Below are positions 16,374-24,878 of a stretch of 64,000 bases of DNA, piece after piece. The translations under genes and the position numbers were made by a program. Source of the stretch: Halobaculum limi (GTDB lineage: Archaea; Halobacteriota; Halobacteria; Halobacteriales; Haloferacaceae); assembly GCF_029490015.1 (NCBI RefSeq), contig NZ_CP120469.1, forward strand, positions 248,001 to 312,000, read 5' to 3'. Position 1 is the stretch's first letter, and every line of letters begins with the position of its first letter. The notes under the pieces are model-generated. The model worked only from the letters and a program-made list of their open reading frames with translations. It was not told the DNA's origin and did no database searches.

Positions 16374-16946
16374 TTACTCTTCAAGACGGCGGCGCAATTG
16401 TGTGACGTACGGACTGTTCTCCCAGCTCCGATGCGGGCTAATCGTCGTGATCAGCGTTCGCGCCTCTTCGGGGCTCAGATGTCCGTTCCGAGCGTAGTCG
16501 ACGATGAGCCGTGGCGTTGGAACGATCCGTGGGCCCTGTAGCACGGCGTGAATCAGTGGGAAGTTCGTTCCGCCGAACTCGTCAGTGAGAAAGCCATCGA
16601 CACCAAGCGCGTTCGCAAGAACGATGCCGTCGGTTTCGCCGTCGTCAAGGCCGAACGTTGGCCGGGCGTCCGGCGTATCGTCGCGTTCGTACGGATCTTC
16701 GACTGTGTAGTGGGTGCGAGCGGCGAGCACGTTGTTCGCAGCCGCGGCGTGGATGTCCTGATACTGCGTGATGTCACTGAGCTCTGCAACGACTTCTGGC
16801 GGCACGAACACGTCACACGAGGTGAGGAGATACTGGAGGGGATCCGGAGCCGAGTCAGTGTCGTAGGCTGCGTCGGCTCGTGGGACGGCGAGACTGACCA
16901 GCGCACTCGTGTCGGCGACGACTGTCCGCAGTCGCGGCCTGCTCAT
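16374..16946 (-). CDS. PIN-domain toxin (VapC-like)
   Basis: A 190-residue protein. The N-terminal VVADTSALVSLA gives the first PIN aspartate, LDDGETDGIVLANALGVDGF gives the central acid residues, and LTDEFGGTNFPLI gives the last Asp of the metal site. PIN toxins are Mg-dependent RNases that cut tRNA, rRNA or mRNA. The gene overlaps the upstream ribbon-helix-helix gene by 4 bases, the normal antitoxin-first order. At 190 residues it is longer than typical VapC (about 130), with an extra C-terminal helical part after ISPHRSWENSPYVT. RNase target is unknown. Confidence 0.8.
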   Translation of the reverse strand: MSRPRLRTVVADTSALVSLAVPRADAAYDTDSAPDPLQYLLTSCDVFVPPEVVAELSDITQYQDIHAAAANNVLAARTHYTVEDPYERDDTPDARPTFGLDDGETDGIVLANALGVDGFLTDEFGGTNFPLIHAVLQGPRIVPTPRLIVDYARNGHLSPEEARTLITTISPHRSWENSPYVTQLRRRLEE

Positions 16947-17311
16947 CGCTTGTCGCCGTCACCAGTCTCGACCGTCGTCGCGTCGTCGTCGTAGATGTCG
17001 ACCTCAGTGGGCGCGGCGAGATCCAATGGTTCGCCCTCGAGGTCTGCCTTGAGCAAGCGGAGTCGTTGGGCGGTTTCAGCGCCGACCAACTGCTTGACCG
17101 TCTCGAACTCAAGCTGGTCGTCGTAGTACTTCGTTGCCACCAGTTCTTGGAACGTTTCGCTGTCGGCAGTCTCTTCGATGTACTCGCGGATCGCTTCGAC
17201 GAGGAGATCCGTCCGGTCCTTGTCGAAGAGTGCCGCAATCGCGTCGAGACGCTCGACGAGGTACTCCGGGGACTGGAAGTGGACCCGTCTGGGCTTGTCA
17301 CTCGCGCTCAT
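16943..17311 (-). CDS. Ribbon-helix-helix antitoxin/autoregulator
   Basis: A 122-residue protein started at MSASDKPRRVHF (17311). Residues 7-50 (RRVHFQSPEYLVERLDAIAA, then KDRTDLLVEAIREYIEE) form a ribbon-helix-helix DNA-binding domain with the basic strand RRVHF. The acidic C terminus (DIYDDDATTVETGDGD) would bind the toxin. Its ATG directly abuts a perfect inverted repeat (17312-17336), a likely operator for autorepression. A longer start at 17374 would place that repeat inside the gene and is not favoured. Confidence 0.8.
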   Translation of the reverse strand: MSASDKPRRVHFQSPEYLVERLDAIAALFDKDRTDLLVEAIREYIEETADSETFQELVATKYYDDQLEFETVKQLVGAETAQRLRLLKADLEGEPLDLAAPTEVDIYDDDATTVETGDGDKR

Positions 17312-17336
17312 TCTATGTGCAAGTTCTGCACATAGA
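17312..17336. promoter_or_regulatory. Perfect inverted-repeat operator of the toxin-antitoxin pair
   Basis: Ten-base arms TCTATGTGCA and TGCACATAGA, with a five-base centre, end right at the antitoxin start codon. A half-site (TTGCACAT) recurs at about 17365-17372. A TATA-like TTATTCATC overlaps the far edge, so a bound ribbon-helix-helix dimer would block transcription. Confidence 0.7.
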
Positions 17337-17445
17337 TGAATAACGGTTTCGGCGGATACACAGAGCTTGCACATCAGTGCTCGGGAGACGGGAATCGCTC
17401 AGACTGGTGTTAGTCGTCGTGCTGTGCATTCAGTTCGTCGAGGAA

Positions 17446-17568
17446 CTAACCAGGGGCCGTCCCAATACGAATGCCATCGACGTTGCGCATCTCGAGGTCG
17501 TGCGTTGCAGTCCGGAACGGATAGTGGTCTACGAGGATGCGATGGATAGCCTTCGTTAGCTCGAGTCA
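17446..17568 (-). pseudogene. Unidentified gene tail downstream of the primase-polymerase
   Basis: After TGA just downstream of 17568 the minus strand keeps 40 open codons reading LTKAIHRILVDHYPFRTATH then DLEMRNVDGIRIGTAPG and a TAG at 17446-17448. Composition is protein-like but there is no start codon, and it overlaps the primase-polymerase stop. It looks like the C-terminal end of a lost gene; family not recognised. Confidence 0.3.
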
Positions 17569-18707
17569 GTCTCTTCGGCATCTTCCGTGAACTCACCAGT
17601 GAGGCGTGCGACGTCGGCTTCGAGCGCTTTGATCCGCTCGTTCTTTTGTTCGAGCGTTGTAACTAACTCGGTGACTCGGGCACGCAACACCTGATTTTTC
17701 TCGGCCAGATAGGCACTCTCACTCGTCTCTGACTGACGTCTATCGCCTGCTGAGTTGCTCTCAGGAGCTGACGCATCTTCATCTCCAGTGCTCGGTTCAT
17801 AGAAGTCTGAGGTTCCAGTGATCGCTCGTTCGATAGTCTTCTCACCGTACGTCGACCCATCGGCGTAGTGGATGTCGTCCCACTTCTCACGGTATAGGTC
17901 TGATTGCCGGAAGAGTCGATCAATTTGGGCAGCGTCCCCGCCACTCCAAAACGCGAGGAGAAAACATAGCGCCATATCGGCTTCTGAGTTGCTATCGTAA
18001 CCTCCGGTCGACCCATTCCACAGTCGCTTGAACTTCGGCCCGTTTTTCGCGTTCGAGGCGGTTTCTAAGAGCGCTGCATCTTCGAGCCCGGGATTCGACT
18101 GTGAGTGCGACCGATTAGCTAGTGTGGATGTGGCGGTGGTATTTCGAGTCGCAGGATCCGCTTGTGTGAGGTATTCTCCGTGAATAGCGACGAGTGCATC
18201 CTGCCGGCGAGCAATGTGTGTGGGCGTTCCAGAGACGTGGTCGCCCGTAACTGTGAAGAACCGTGCATTGTCGTAACATTCGATCTGTCCACGACGATTT
18301 CGGCCATCTGGGAGCTCGCCCTCTAGAAGGATGTGATAGCCCGTTCCCGATGGTGAGATTTCGGTATACGAGTCGAGTCGGTCGATGATATCTTGGGCGT
18401 CATCGTCGACGGCGCCCGTCTCGGGGTCGAGAACGTCGTCGAGGTCAATACCCACAAGCGGGTCCGACTCGGTGAAGACGAATCCGATGCCGTCTGCAGC
18501 GTCTGTGTGGGCGTACTCGAGTGCCGTCTCGACATCACTCCACGTCTCCGGGTCCGTTGCTGATGCGAATGACCCTGTGTCTGGTATGACCGGGAGTTTC
18601 GTCTGTTTCCCACCCCGTGTTTTGGACACCCAGCAGACCCACTGATCTCGCTCACACAGTATCCCTGGGAGAATGTCCGAGGTGAGATTGGCCACGTGTT
18701 CGCTCAT
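17556..18707 (-). CDS. NrS-1-type primase-polymerase (plasmid/virus replication)
   Basis: A 383-residue protein. The N-terminal part has GIGFVFTESDPLVGIDLDDV, with acidic catalytic residues near D88 and D90, and ISPSGTGYHILLEG, with the conserved His near 125, as in primase-polymerase folds. Residues about 215-300 (AKNGPKFKRLWNG, then EADMALCFLLAFWSGGDAAQ) match the helix-bundle region of NrS-1-type polymerases, which bind template and initiate DNA synthesis without a separate primase. The C terminus after residue 335 is a predicted coiled coil. Such genes belong to plasmids, viruses and integrated elements. It lies downstream of the large ATPase gene in the same direction. Confidence 0.75.
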   Translation of the reverse strand: MSEHVANLTSDILPGILCERDQWVCWVSKTRGGKQTKLPVIPDTGSFASATDPETWSDVETALEYAHTDAADGIGFVFTESDPLVGIDLDDVLDPETGAVDDDAQDIIDRLDSYTEISPSGTGYHILLEGELPDGRNRRGQIECYDNARFFTVTGDHVSGTPTHIARRQDALVAIHGEYLTQADPATRNTTATSTLANRSHSQSNPGLEDAALLETASNAKNGPKFKRLWNGSTGGYDSNSEADMALCFLLAFWSGGDAAQIDRLFRQSDLYREKWDDIHYADGSTYGEKTIERAITGTSDFYEPSTGDEDASAPESNSAGDRRQSETSESAYLAEKNQVLRARVTELVTTLEQKNERIKALEADVARLTGEFTEDAEETDSS

Positions 18708-19040
18708 TGCTGGAGTGCCTGTGCGCGTTCGTTTCGAGACTCACCACAGGGTTCGCCAGTCGGCCCCCTGGTTCTCAACAGTCGATTCCCAACGTGGTAC
18801 CCCCAGTCTATACTAGTTGGGTTTTGTGTGGAACATCCTCTTGAGCGAGCCGAAAAACGCAAGACACCGACCTGTTCTACCCAATTCGAGATGGAGAGTG
18901 ATGTCCCACCCAAATCGATGCTGGGTGGAACACACGCTAATCTATCGAGCGTACAACCCACAGAGGAGGCATTCTCACCCTGAGAGAGCTGGCTGGAAGA
19001 TGAGTTTCGAAGCCCGTCTTGCATCAAGGGCTCATATTGG
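18708..19040. other. Repeat-bearing spacer between the ATPase and primase-polymerase genes
   Basis: No gene seen. The motif GGGT followed by GTGGAACA recurs: TTGGGTTTTGTGTGGAACA at about 18816-18834 and TGGGTGGAACACAC at about 18922-18936. The second is half of an inverted repeat (TCCCACCCA at about 18904 and TGGGTGGAA). CCCA/TGGG words also appear near 18868 and 18957. Repeats next to a replication polymerase can be an origin or operators. Confidence 0.4.
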
Positions 19041-22000
19041 TTACTTCTCATATTCGGACTCCTGAGTTGTACGGAGACGGATTCCGGTGTAATGGTGAAC
19101 GAGTGTTCCCTCAACTCTCAGTCGCGTAGATCCGAACTCCAGATGATCATTGAGTTTTCGAGAAAACCAACTCTTATTCAACGGATCTGAGATATCGTGT
19201 TCGGCAGCCCATTCACGATATCGATTGAATACCGCTTGTTTCGGAACGACGCTATCCCGTTCTTCAACAAGGTCGCTCTCGACAAACGACTCGAGTGTTG
19301 GCGGGTCGTCCTCGTCTGTCTCCTCCCACGCAGTATTGACTTGCCCAGCCTGTACAGACTGCGTCTCGCTGTTGTCAGTTTCAGTTGGTGCTAGGCCCGG
19401 TGTCTCATCGAGAATTGCAGAGAGTGGCCGTGTTTCTCCACAGTCATACAGAACAGGCTCGTCTTGGTCACCAAGGATGATGATTGCATACGCTGAATGC
19501 TGGAATGCTGGCACAGGGAGTTCATCTTCGGGGATGAATGGACGTTTGATGCGGACCCACTCAGCCTCAAATTCTGATTTCGAATCGTAGACGTGGCGTG
19601 TTCCGTGCTCGTGAACAACGTATTGGGTAGTCGTGGGGTCGTAGCTGTAGACCGCAGGGACGTAATCTTGTGACAGTCCGCTAAGTGAGTCAACTCGAAG
19701 ATACTCTGTTCCCTCTGCATCGCAGAGCACGACGTCGCCAGTATCTCGTTTCCAGATGTTCTGGGCGGTACCCTCAGGAGTGATGTTTCGAACTGCAGTG
19801 ACACCGCCGACTTCATTCGCACCACCATTAAACGAGAGATAAGAATCACCGGTATAGAAGCGTGTTTCGCCAGTCTGGAGTTCTCGAACTGGTGGTGAGA
19901 GAATACCCTCAACGCGCTTAGCCCATTCAGTCCCCGACTTGCCGGGTCGGACGACGAATACTGGCACGTCCAACGCCTCCTGGGCTTTTCGGAGGTTTGT
20001 GAGAACCTTCACCGGATTATCTGGTGTCGTCGTCTCGACTTCGATCGCGAATGTCGAGTCAAGATTAGGATGCGTCGCTCTCGCATCGGGTTTTTCACTT
20101 CCGTCCTGCGTGAGTATTGAAACGGTGAATCCGAGTGCTGTGAGCTCCTTCTCTACTTGCAGAAGTGCGGTATCGTGGTCATCTCCACCGGCCGCTCGAA
20201 CGTCACCTGTATCGGGCTTCGCTTCGCTCTCACCGGCCTCAGTTAGTCGGACGACGAGTTCGTCTGTCTCAAGGTCTACTTCCACATCGATGAGACGTGA
20301 CCGCTTTCGTATTGCCGCGAGCTCAGCAAGCGTTGGGGGCTCTGCATCAACCTCTGAATAAAGAGACCGCAGCTCAGAGTCGACTGTTTCGACAGGTACC
20401 CACCCATTGTCTTCTCTAGTTCCCGATCGAATTTGGACAGTGCGGATGACGCGCGCAAACGCATAATCGAGATCCGGATTGGCTGTCCCAAGCAGTTCAC
20501 GAAGGTCAGACGGAGAGTCCACAGCTGGCGTTGAATCTTTGTGAACGCCGAACTCATCTGAAACACGAGTACGAAGACGGGTTAGCATCTCTTGGAATCG
20601 ATTTTCTTCGCGATCGGAGAGTGGGAACTCGCTCTCAGAGTGCCCTGAGGGGATGGGGAGAGGCTTGATGCTGAACGGGTATGGCCCGGTTTTACCGAAT
20701 ACCGGACTCGGAAGCTGGGCGATCCATTCACCTCGTGGGAGTGAGCGAATTCGGTTGGCGAACTCAGTTGGATTGAGGTCCTCGTGGGCCAGCGCTCGTG
20801 CTAACTCACGGTCGACGTTGATTTTCCCAAGGATGGGGCTCCCGATATTGTTGAGTGCATTTAGATACACACGACGCCCGCCCTCGGCCTCTAACTGCTC
20901 TGGGAATTGCATCGAGAGACCCACAGAAAGACGAAAGCTTCGGCCCTGTTCGAGGAGATTATTCATCACATCGGAGACAACGACAGACGCTGCCTCATCA
21001 ATGAGAAGATTCACAACGTAATCATCGGGCTGTTGATTCAGAGCCTGTTCGTTGGTTCGTAATGCATCTTCCAGTGCGGTCAGAATCACCCCAGTAAGCA
21101 TTTTGGCAGAATCATCGCGAAGCCCGCCAAGGTCGAACAGTATGACGCGGTTCGAGTCAAGCTGCTCTCCGAAGTCAAACTGTGGCTCAGTATTGTTGAA
21201 TATCTGACGGAGATGCGTATCCTGTGAGACGTAGGCGAGGCGATTACTGACCCCACCCATAATGTTCGCAAAGGTTCTGGCGTCTGATTGCAGTTGACGG
21301 CGGAATGTTCGAAGAACCTCTGGGTCACTCGACCGGGGAGCTTCGTTTTCGTTGGGATTCGGCGGGCCAGCTTGCCACAGTTGGTCAAGGGCGTGTTCGA
21401 GTTGCTCGTGGGCGAAATAGTCTTCACTCGCCCGGTAGCGACCGTTTTCGCGGCCATATTCCTCGTCAAATAGCGTCTTGATGAGTGCCTTGATCAGGAG
21501 CGGAGAGACGGTCGCCCGTTCGTAGCGCTCGGCACCCATTGCAAGTTTGAGAATCTCCTCGTAGTGGTCGGCTTTCCGTTGGACAGCATCAGCCCGTTGT
21601 TGCCCTTGTTCAAGGCTAGATGTGATATTGAAGAACGAAAATCCAGGGAGAATGTCTGGAATGGGGAAGTAGAGAACGTTCTCTTCAACGTCCGAGATCC
21701 CAAATCGTCGAGTGTGGGCCCGGAGATACTCCTCAGCCATTCCGTCACCCTTCCGGTCGATGATAATAACCGGGCCGCTCGTGGACTCATAAACCGAGAG
21801 GCCGTCATTGGTGACTGCTTTTGATTTCCCGGCACCCGTTGTCGCTGCTCGGAGGTAGTGAGTGGGGAGTACTGACGGTGGGATACAGACTGGTTTGTCT
21901 TCAGGAGTTCCGTTCTCGTCAAGGGCATATCCGATTTCCATCCCCTCTCGGAAGTGCATCATTAGGTCCGGATTAGGACGTGGGAGTGGATTGCGACTCT

Positions 22001-23075
22001 CTTGTTCTGAACGAGTACTTCGTGACCCCTCTGTGGTCAACCCATCTGCAGTTGGGACGATAATGAGATTCGCTAACTCGTTCCCGTTGAGCACGAGGTC
22101 TGGCCGAGATTTGCCTCTCCCAGTCCGAATTGTCCGGTCTCTGACTGCTGAAAGCAGTTGTCGGGCGTGCTTCGATTTCGACTTCTGTGTCAGGCCCTTC
22201 TCTTGGAGGCGTCTGCTTGCAAACTCGTAGTACGGACCGTCAAGCACCGCAAAGACCGAACGCAATGTGTTCAGTCGTGACTGAATTGAGTCCGGCGAAT
22301 CATCGCCAGGAATAGCCACCAGTCGAGCATTCACAGTGAAGGTTCGCTTTGGTGTCTTCTCGTCGATAAGACGCAGTCGTTCCTTCGTAGACTCATTAAG
22401 TGGGATCTCAGAGTCGGGATCTGAAGGGCCGAGGAGCGTCTCGACGACTATCTGGCTGAGCGTGTCTTGCTCCAATTCAAGATCAATCTGCCGATTCTCT
22501 GCTTTATTAGACCAATCCGGCTTCGATTGGAAGACTACCTGAAATGCGACAGGGACTGTCGTTTTTGAGAGGTGGTCGATGAGCGGCGTCAGCGGCGCGT
22601 GAGGCTCTTCTGAATCTGATTCAGATGGGCTCTCAGGAATGAATGGCGAAATTGTGGTCATCCAGTCGCGCTTCCTTCGGCCTTTTCCGTGCCATTCAAC
22701 ACCGGCTGGAACCTGTTGTTTCTCGAGATCAGGTTCATCGCCTTCCTGACGAACACCTAGCTTTTGATCAAGATCGACGTCTCTCCGAACGAGATTGAAC
22801 GTATATGGATAGATTGTTCGTAAGCGTTCCTCGAGCGTATCGAGATGGTCCTCGTCATCGACGCCATAATAGAATTCAACAGGAGCGTCGACGCCCTCAC
22901 TAACTGCGAGAAACTCAAACGTCAGGGGAGATTGCGACTTGAGTGGATTGAGTCGAGAAGCGAGGCTTTGAGACTCATTCGATGTGATTTGGTGGAGGCT
23001 TCCAATGGTTTCGGGGATACGTTTGCTCGTGTTGGATCCTGCGGTAGGGATAATTTGGATGTACGTTCTGTTCAT
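19041..23075 (-). CDS. Large FtsK/VirB4/TraG-like ATPase fused to nuclease-like and D5-like domains
   Basis: A 1344-residue protein started at MNRTYIQIIP so that its ATGA overlaps the upstream stop by 4 bases. The first 400 residues resemble the N-terminal part of conjugation ATPases. Walker A TTGAGKSKAV is at about 413 and Walker B VVNLLIDEAASVV at about 690, followed by an SMQFPEQL segment as in VirD4/TraG coupling proteins. Near 1005-1015 FAIEVETTTPDNPVKVLTNL resembles a restriction-type PD-(D/E)XK core (ExE then K). Residues about 1260-1340 (FVESDLVEERDSVVPKQAVF and SWFSRKLNDHL, ending HYTGIRLR) are a poxvirus D5/P4-primase-like C-terminal winged helix. Likely role: DNA pumping or transfer and replication of an integrated element. 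This combination of domains is unusual. Confidence 0.75.
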   Translation of the reverse strand: MNRTYIQIIPTAGSNTSKRIPETIGSLHQITSNESQSLASRLNPLKSQSPLTFEFLAVSEGVDAPVEFYYGVDDEDHLDTLEERLRTIYPYTFNLVRRDVDLDQKLGVRQEGDEPDLEKQQVPAGVEWHGKGRRKRDWMTTISPFIPESPSESDSEEPHAPLTPLIDHLSKTTVPVAFQVVFQSKPDWSNKAENRQIDLELEQDTLSQIVVETLLGPSDPDSEIPLNESTKERLRLIDEKTPKRTFTVNARLVAIPGDDSPDSIQSRLNTLRSVFAVLDGPYYEFASRRLQEKGLTQKSKSKHARQLLSAVRDRTIRTGRGKSRPDLVLNGNELANLIIVPTADGLTTEGSRSTRSEQESRNPLPRPNPDLMMHFREGMEIGYALDENGTPEDKPVCIPPSVLPTHYLRAATTGAGKSKAVTNDGLSVYESTSGPVIIIDRKGDGMAEEYLRAHTRRFGISDVEENVLYFPIPDILPGFSFFNITSSLEQGQQRADAVQRKADHYEEILKLAMGAERYERATVSPLLIKALIKTLFDEEYGRENGRYRASEDYFAHEQLEHALDQLWQAGPPNPNENEAPRSSDPEVLRTFRRQLQSDARTFANIMGGVSNRLAYVSQDTHLRQIFNNTEPQFDFGEQLDSNRVILFDLGGLRDDSAKMLTGVILTALEDALRTNEQALNQQPDDYVVNLLIDEAASVVVSDVMNNLLEQGRSFRLSVGLSMQFPEQLEAEGGRRVYLNALNNIGSPILGKINVDRELARALAHEDLNPTEFANRIRSLPRGEWIAQLPSPVFGKTGPYPFSIKPLPIPSGHSESEFPLSDREENRFQEMLTRLRTRVSDEFGVHKDSTPAVDSPSDLRELLGTANPDLDYAFARVIRTVQIRSGTREDNGWVPVETVDSELRSLYSEVDAEPPTLAELAAIRKRSRLIDVEVDLETDELVVRLTEAGESEAKPDTGDVRAAGGDDHDTALLQVEKELTALGFTVSILTQDGSEKPDARATHPNLDSTFAIEVETTTPDNPVKVLTNLRKAQEALDVPVFVVRPGKSGTEWAKRVEGILSPPVRELQTGETRFYTGDSYLSFNGGANEVGGVTAVRNITPEGTAQNIWKRDTGDVVLCDAEGTEYLRVDSLSGLSQDYVPAVYSYDPTTTQYVVHEHGTRHVYDSKSEFEAEWVRIKRPFIPEDELPVPAFQHSAYAIIILGDQDEPVLYDCGETRPLSAILDETPGLAPTETDNSETQSVQAGQVNTAWEETDEDDPPTLESFVESDLVEERDSVVPKQAVFNRYREWAAEHDISDPLNKSWFSRKLNDHLEFGSTRLRVEGTLVHHYTGIRLRTTQESEYEK

Positions 23076-23425
23076 TGATTTCGCTCCGTACTGTTGGCCC
23101 AAACAGGACCACCAGTTTCTGCGGAAACGGTGGTGTGTTCTGTGTGGTCAGACACTCGCGGTTCGACGTCGGTTCTGGATACTCCTATCACCCCATCGCC
23201 CGCTGCCTGCACAGAGTGAAACCGGGTGTTGTGTAGACCAGATCCACCAGTCAAATTGCTATCCACCCCGTCCAGTTGATAGAACAGTTCGGCGGCACTC
23301 TGAGCGAGGATAGCTTCGAACTCTACGTTCTTGGAGGAGCTGTCGGCAGTTTGGATGGTGAGGCGAATCGGGAAGTCATAGTTGTGATACCAGGGTTGTG
23401 AGGAATCGGGCTCTGCGTCTTGCAT
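23072..23425 (-). CDS. Small protein of unknown function preceding the large ATPase
   Basis: A 117-residue protein with a beta-rich N-terminal half (PWYHNYDFPIRLTIQTADSS and NVEFEAILAQSAAELFYQLD) and a low-complexity acidic C-terminal half. It overlaps the ATPase start by 4 bases and so is translated with it, suggesting a partner or accessory protein of the ATPase. I recognise no family. Confidence 0.6.
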   Translation of the reverse strand: MQDAEPDSSQPWYHNYDFPIRLTIQTADSSSKNVEFEAILAQSAAELFYQLDGVDSNLTGGSGLHNTRFHSVQAAGDGVIGVSRTDVEPRVSDHTEHTTVSAETGGPVWANSTERNQ

Positions 23426-23759
23426 ACGTCTGTGAGTAACTGTTCCAACCTCCGGTCGATCACAAGCCGTAGCGGATGCGTGGAATCAGCGTTCACTTCG
23501 ATCAGAAGCAGACTCAGTATATGAACTTGAATATATTAACATATTACTGCATAATATATTGTATTTCACAAATACTGATGAGATTTTGGGGAGAATGATT
23601 GCAACAAATATACTTAGGTGCAGACAATAGTGGATTTCTCAGCGCTGTCGGGTCTTTGTTGGACGACGGCGTCTTCCTCACCGCTGATGGTGGAGAGTGC
23701 ATACAAATGCGCGAGAAAGACCCTGAGAGAACATCACCGGACGAAGACGGAGCGTAGCG
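23426..23759. other. AT-rich intergenic region upstream of the replication/transfer module
   Basis: The stretch 23515-23610 is strikingly AT-rich for this genome: two AATATATT palindromes lie about 20 bases apart among many TATA-like words. It would serve as a strong promoter for the minus-strand gene that starts at 23425, or as an easily melted origin region for the primase-polymerase module. No gene is seen from 23611 to 23759. Confidence 0.45.
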
Positions 23760-24060
23760 CTACTGGTCAACCGAACTGTTATATATCGCATCAAACTGTT
23801 GCTCGCCACGGATCAGTTGGTCGACGCCCTGAGTGAGCGTCACCTTGCCGAAGACGGTCGCGCAGTAGTATGCATGAAGCCCGTCTTCGTTGCGTTCGGT
23901 TCGCTGACGCTTCTCGAAGAGCCCGACGTCAACGAGTTTGTTGAGGTGGTAGTGGAGGGTGCTGTCGTCGATATCCAACGCTTGCTCCAGTTCCTTCTGG
24001 TTGGCACAGCCAGCGGTTCACCTGTTCGACCGTAGTGAGGGTGTTTTCGCCCCACGAGAA
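23760..24060 (-). pseudogene. Frameshifted ArsR-like winged-helix regulator
   Basis: The frame ending at 23760 reads NQKELEQALDIDDSTLHYHL, NKLVDVGLFEKRQRTER and AYYCATVFGKVTLTQGVDQL: recognition helix, wing and C-terminal helix of an ArsR-type regulator. Going upstream it meets a TGA near 24018, while another frame supplies the preceding FSWGENTLTTVEQVNRW. One frameshift therefore separates the N-terminal helix from the rest, and the true start is missing. Confidence 0.55.
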
Positions 24061-24114
24061 CAGGTTGTGAACCGCGAACCGTAATATCCCAACTCAGCGG
24101 CACGGTGCCGTGGG

Positions 24115-24140
24115 ATTCCCGCGTCTTCAGGCGCGGGAGG
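24115..24140. repeat. IS200/IS605-type end hairpin
   Basis: TCCCGCG at 24117-24123 pairs with CGCGGGA at 24132-24138; the stem can extend inward by two pairs, leaving a TTCA loop, followed by GGATGTCAA. This resembles the terminal hairpins of haloarchaeal IS605/tnpB elements. No transposase gene adjoins it, so it is a solitary end. Confidence 0.5.
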
Positions 24141-24628
24141 ATGTCAAGCAACGGGAACGGCGTGGCGAATTTAACCAACTGGAGTGACGATAGTTCAAAC
24201 CCGTGAACTGAATGGCTGAATCAACTGTGAACCCCTGATTTTCTCCGGACTATCGGTGTCGCTCACCCGACAGCGGACTGGTGCCAAATTCCACTTTGGC
24301 TTAGTGCATTAAGCAATAGTGGATAGTGAGATTTTTATTCGCCTTCTAGAGACGCCATAGCGCGTGAATTCGGCTTTTTTCTGCGTGTAGCGCACTTTGT
24401 AAACGTTATAGTGCTATATTGAATATAGCTGATACAGAAACGACCGGGTGATGTCTCCATCAGTCTCTATCTACTAGCGAACGCTACCGTATGCCGCGTT
24501 CTGTTCGCGGTGACACGTCTCCTCGGTTATTAGCGCCCTCGCTACTCGCGCAAAGCACCGTTCGGGGATGTCCCGTCAGCCTACGCTGGGACCGGTGAAA
24601 CGCTCGATCCGAACCGCAGCGACGCCGA
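24141..24628. other. AT-richer gap without a gene
   Basis: The 488 bases contain TATA-like words (for example GTGCTATATTGAATATAGC near 24409, an imperfect inverted repeat) and T-runs, but no open frame with haloarchaeal codon use. Base composition differs from the flanking core genes, so this is probably transferred or decayed mobile DNA at the right side of the island. Confidence 0.4.
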
Positions 24629-24772
24629 TTACGCGCCCTCTTGGAGGAATCGACCCTCCTGCTCAAAGATCGCGACGAGTTCTTGGATGAACTCCTCTCT
24701 CGTCTCGTCTTCCTCGAGGTGGCCATCGATCCGTTCCACGAGGTCGTCGCTGAGTTCGATAGTCGTCGTCAT
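24629..24772 (-). CDS. Very small helical protein, antitoxin-like (DUF7557-type)
   Basis: A 47-residue protein starting MTTTIELSDDLVERIDGHLE and ending FLQEGA. A basic-poor beta strand (TTIELSDDL) followed by two helices (VERIDGHLEE, REEFIQELVAIFEQ) is the ribbon-helix-helix-like layout of small haloarchaeal DUF7557 proteins, which resemble VapB antitoxins without a toxin. TTTATTCG lies at 24797-24806, about 30 bases upstream of its ATG, consistent with a leaderless transcript. No toxin gene is adjacent. Confidence 0.7.
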   Translation of the reverse strand: MTTTIELSDDLVERIDGHLEEDETREEFIQELVAIFEQEGRFLQEGA

Positions 24773-24795
24773 CACCTAGACTATTGTCAGCAAGA

Positions 24796-24806
24796 CGAAT
24801 AAACCC
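24796..24806 (-). promoter_or_regulatory. TATA-like promoter element for the small antitoxin-like gene
   Basis: GGTTTATTCG on the minus strand is centred about 30 bases before the ATG at 24772, a normal leaderless spacing in haloarchaea. Confidence 0.45.
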
Positions 24807-24878
24807 CGTCGCCGACGCTCGCGCATCGGAATCCGTCTCGTTCGTTACGAACACCAGCCACCCACAACGCGACCGTCT

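Noticed and set aside
23618-23836. Small plus-strand frame in the scar zone
   Set aside because: It runs over the minus-strand regulator remnant and has no haloarchaeal composition (few acidic residues).
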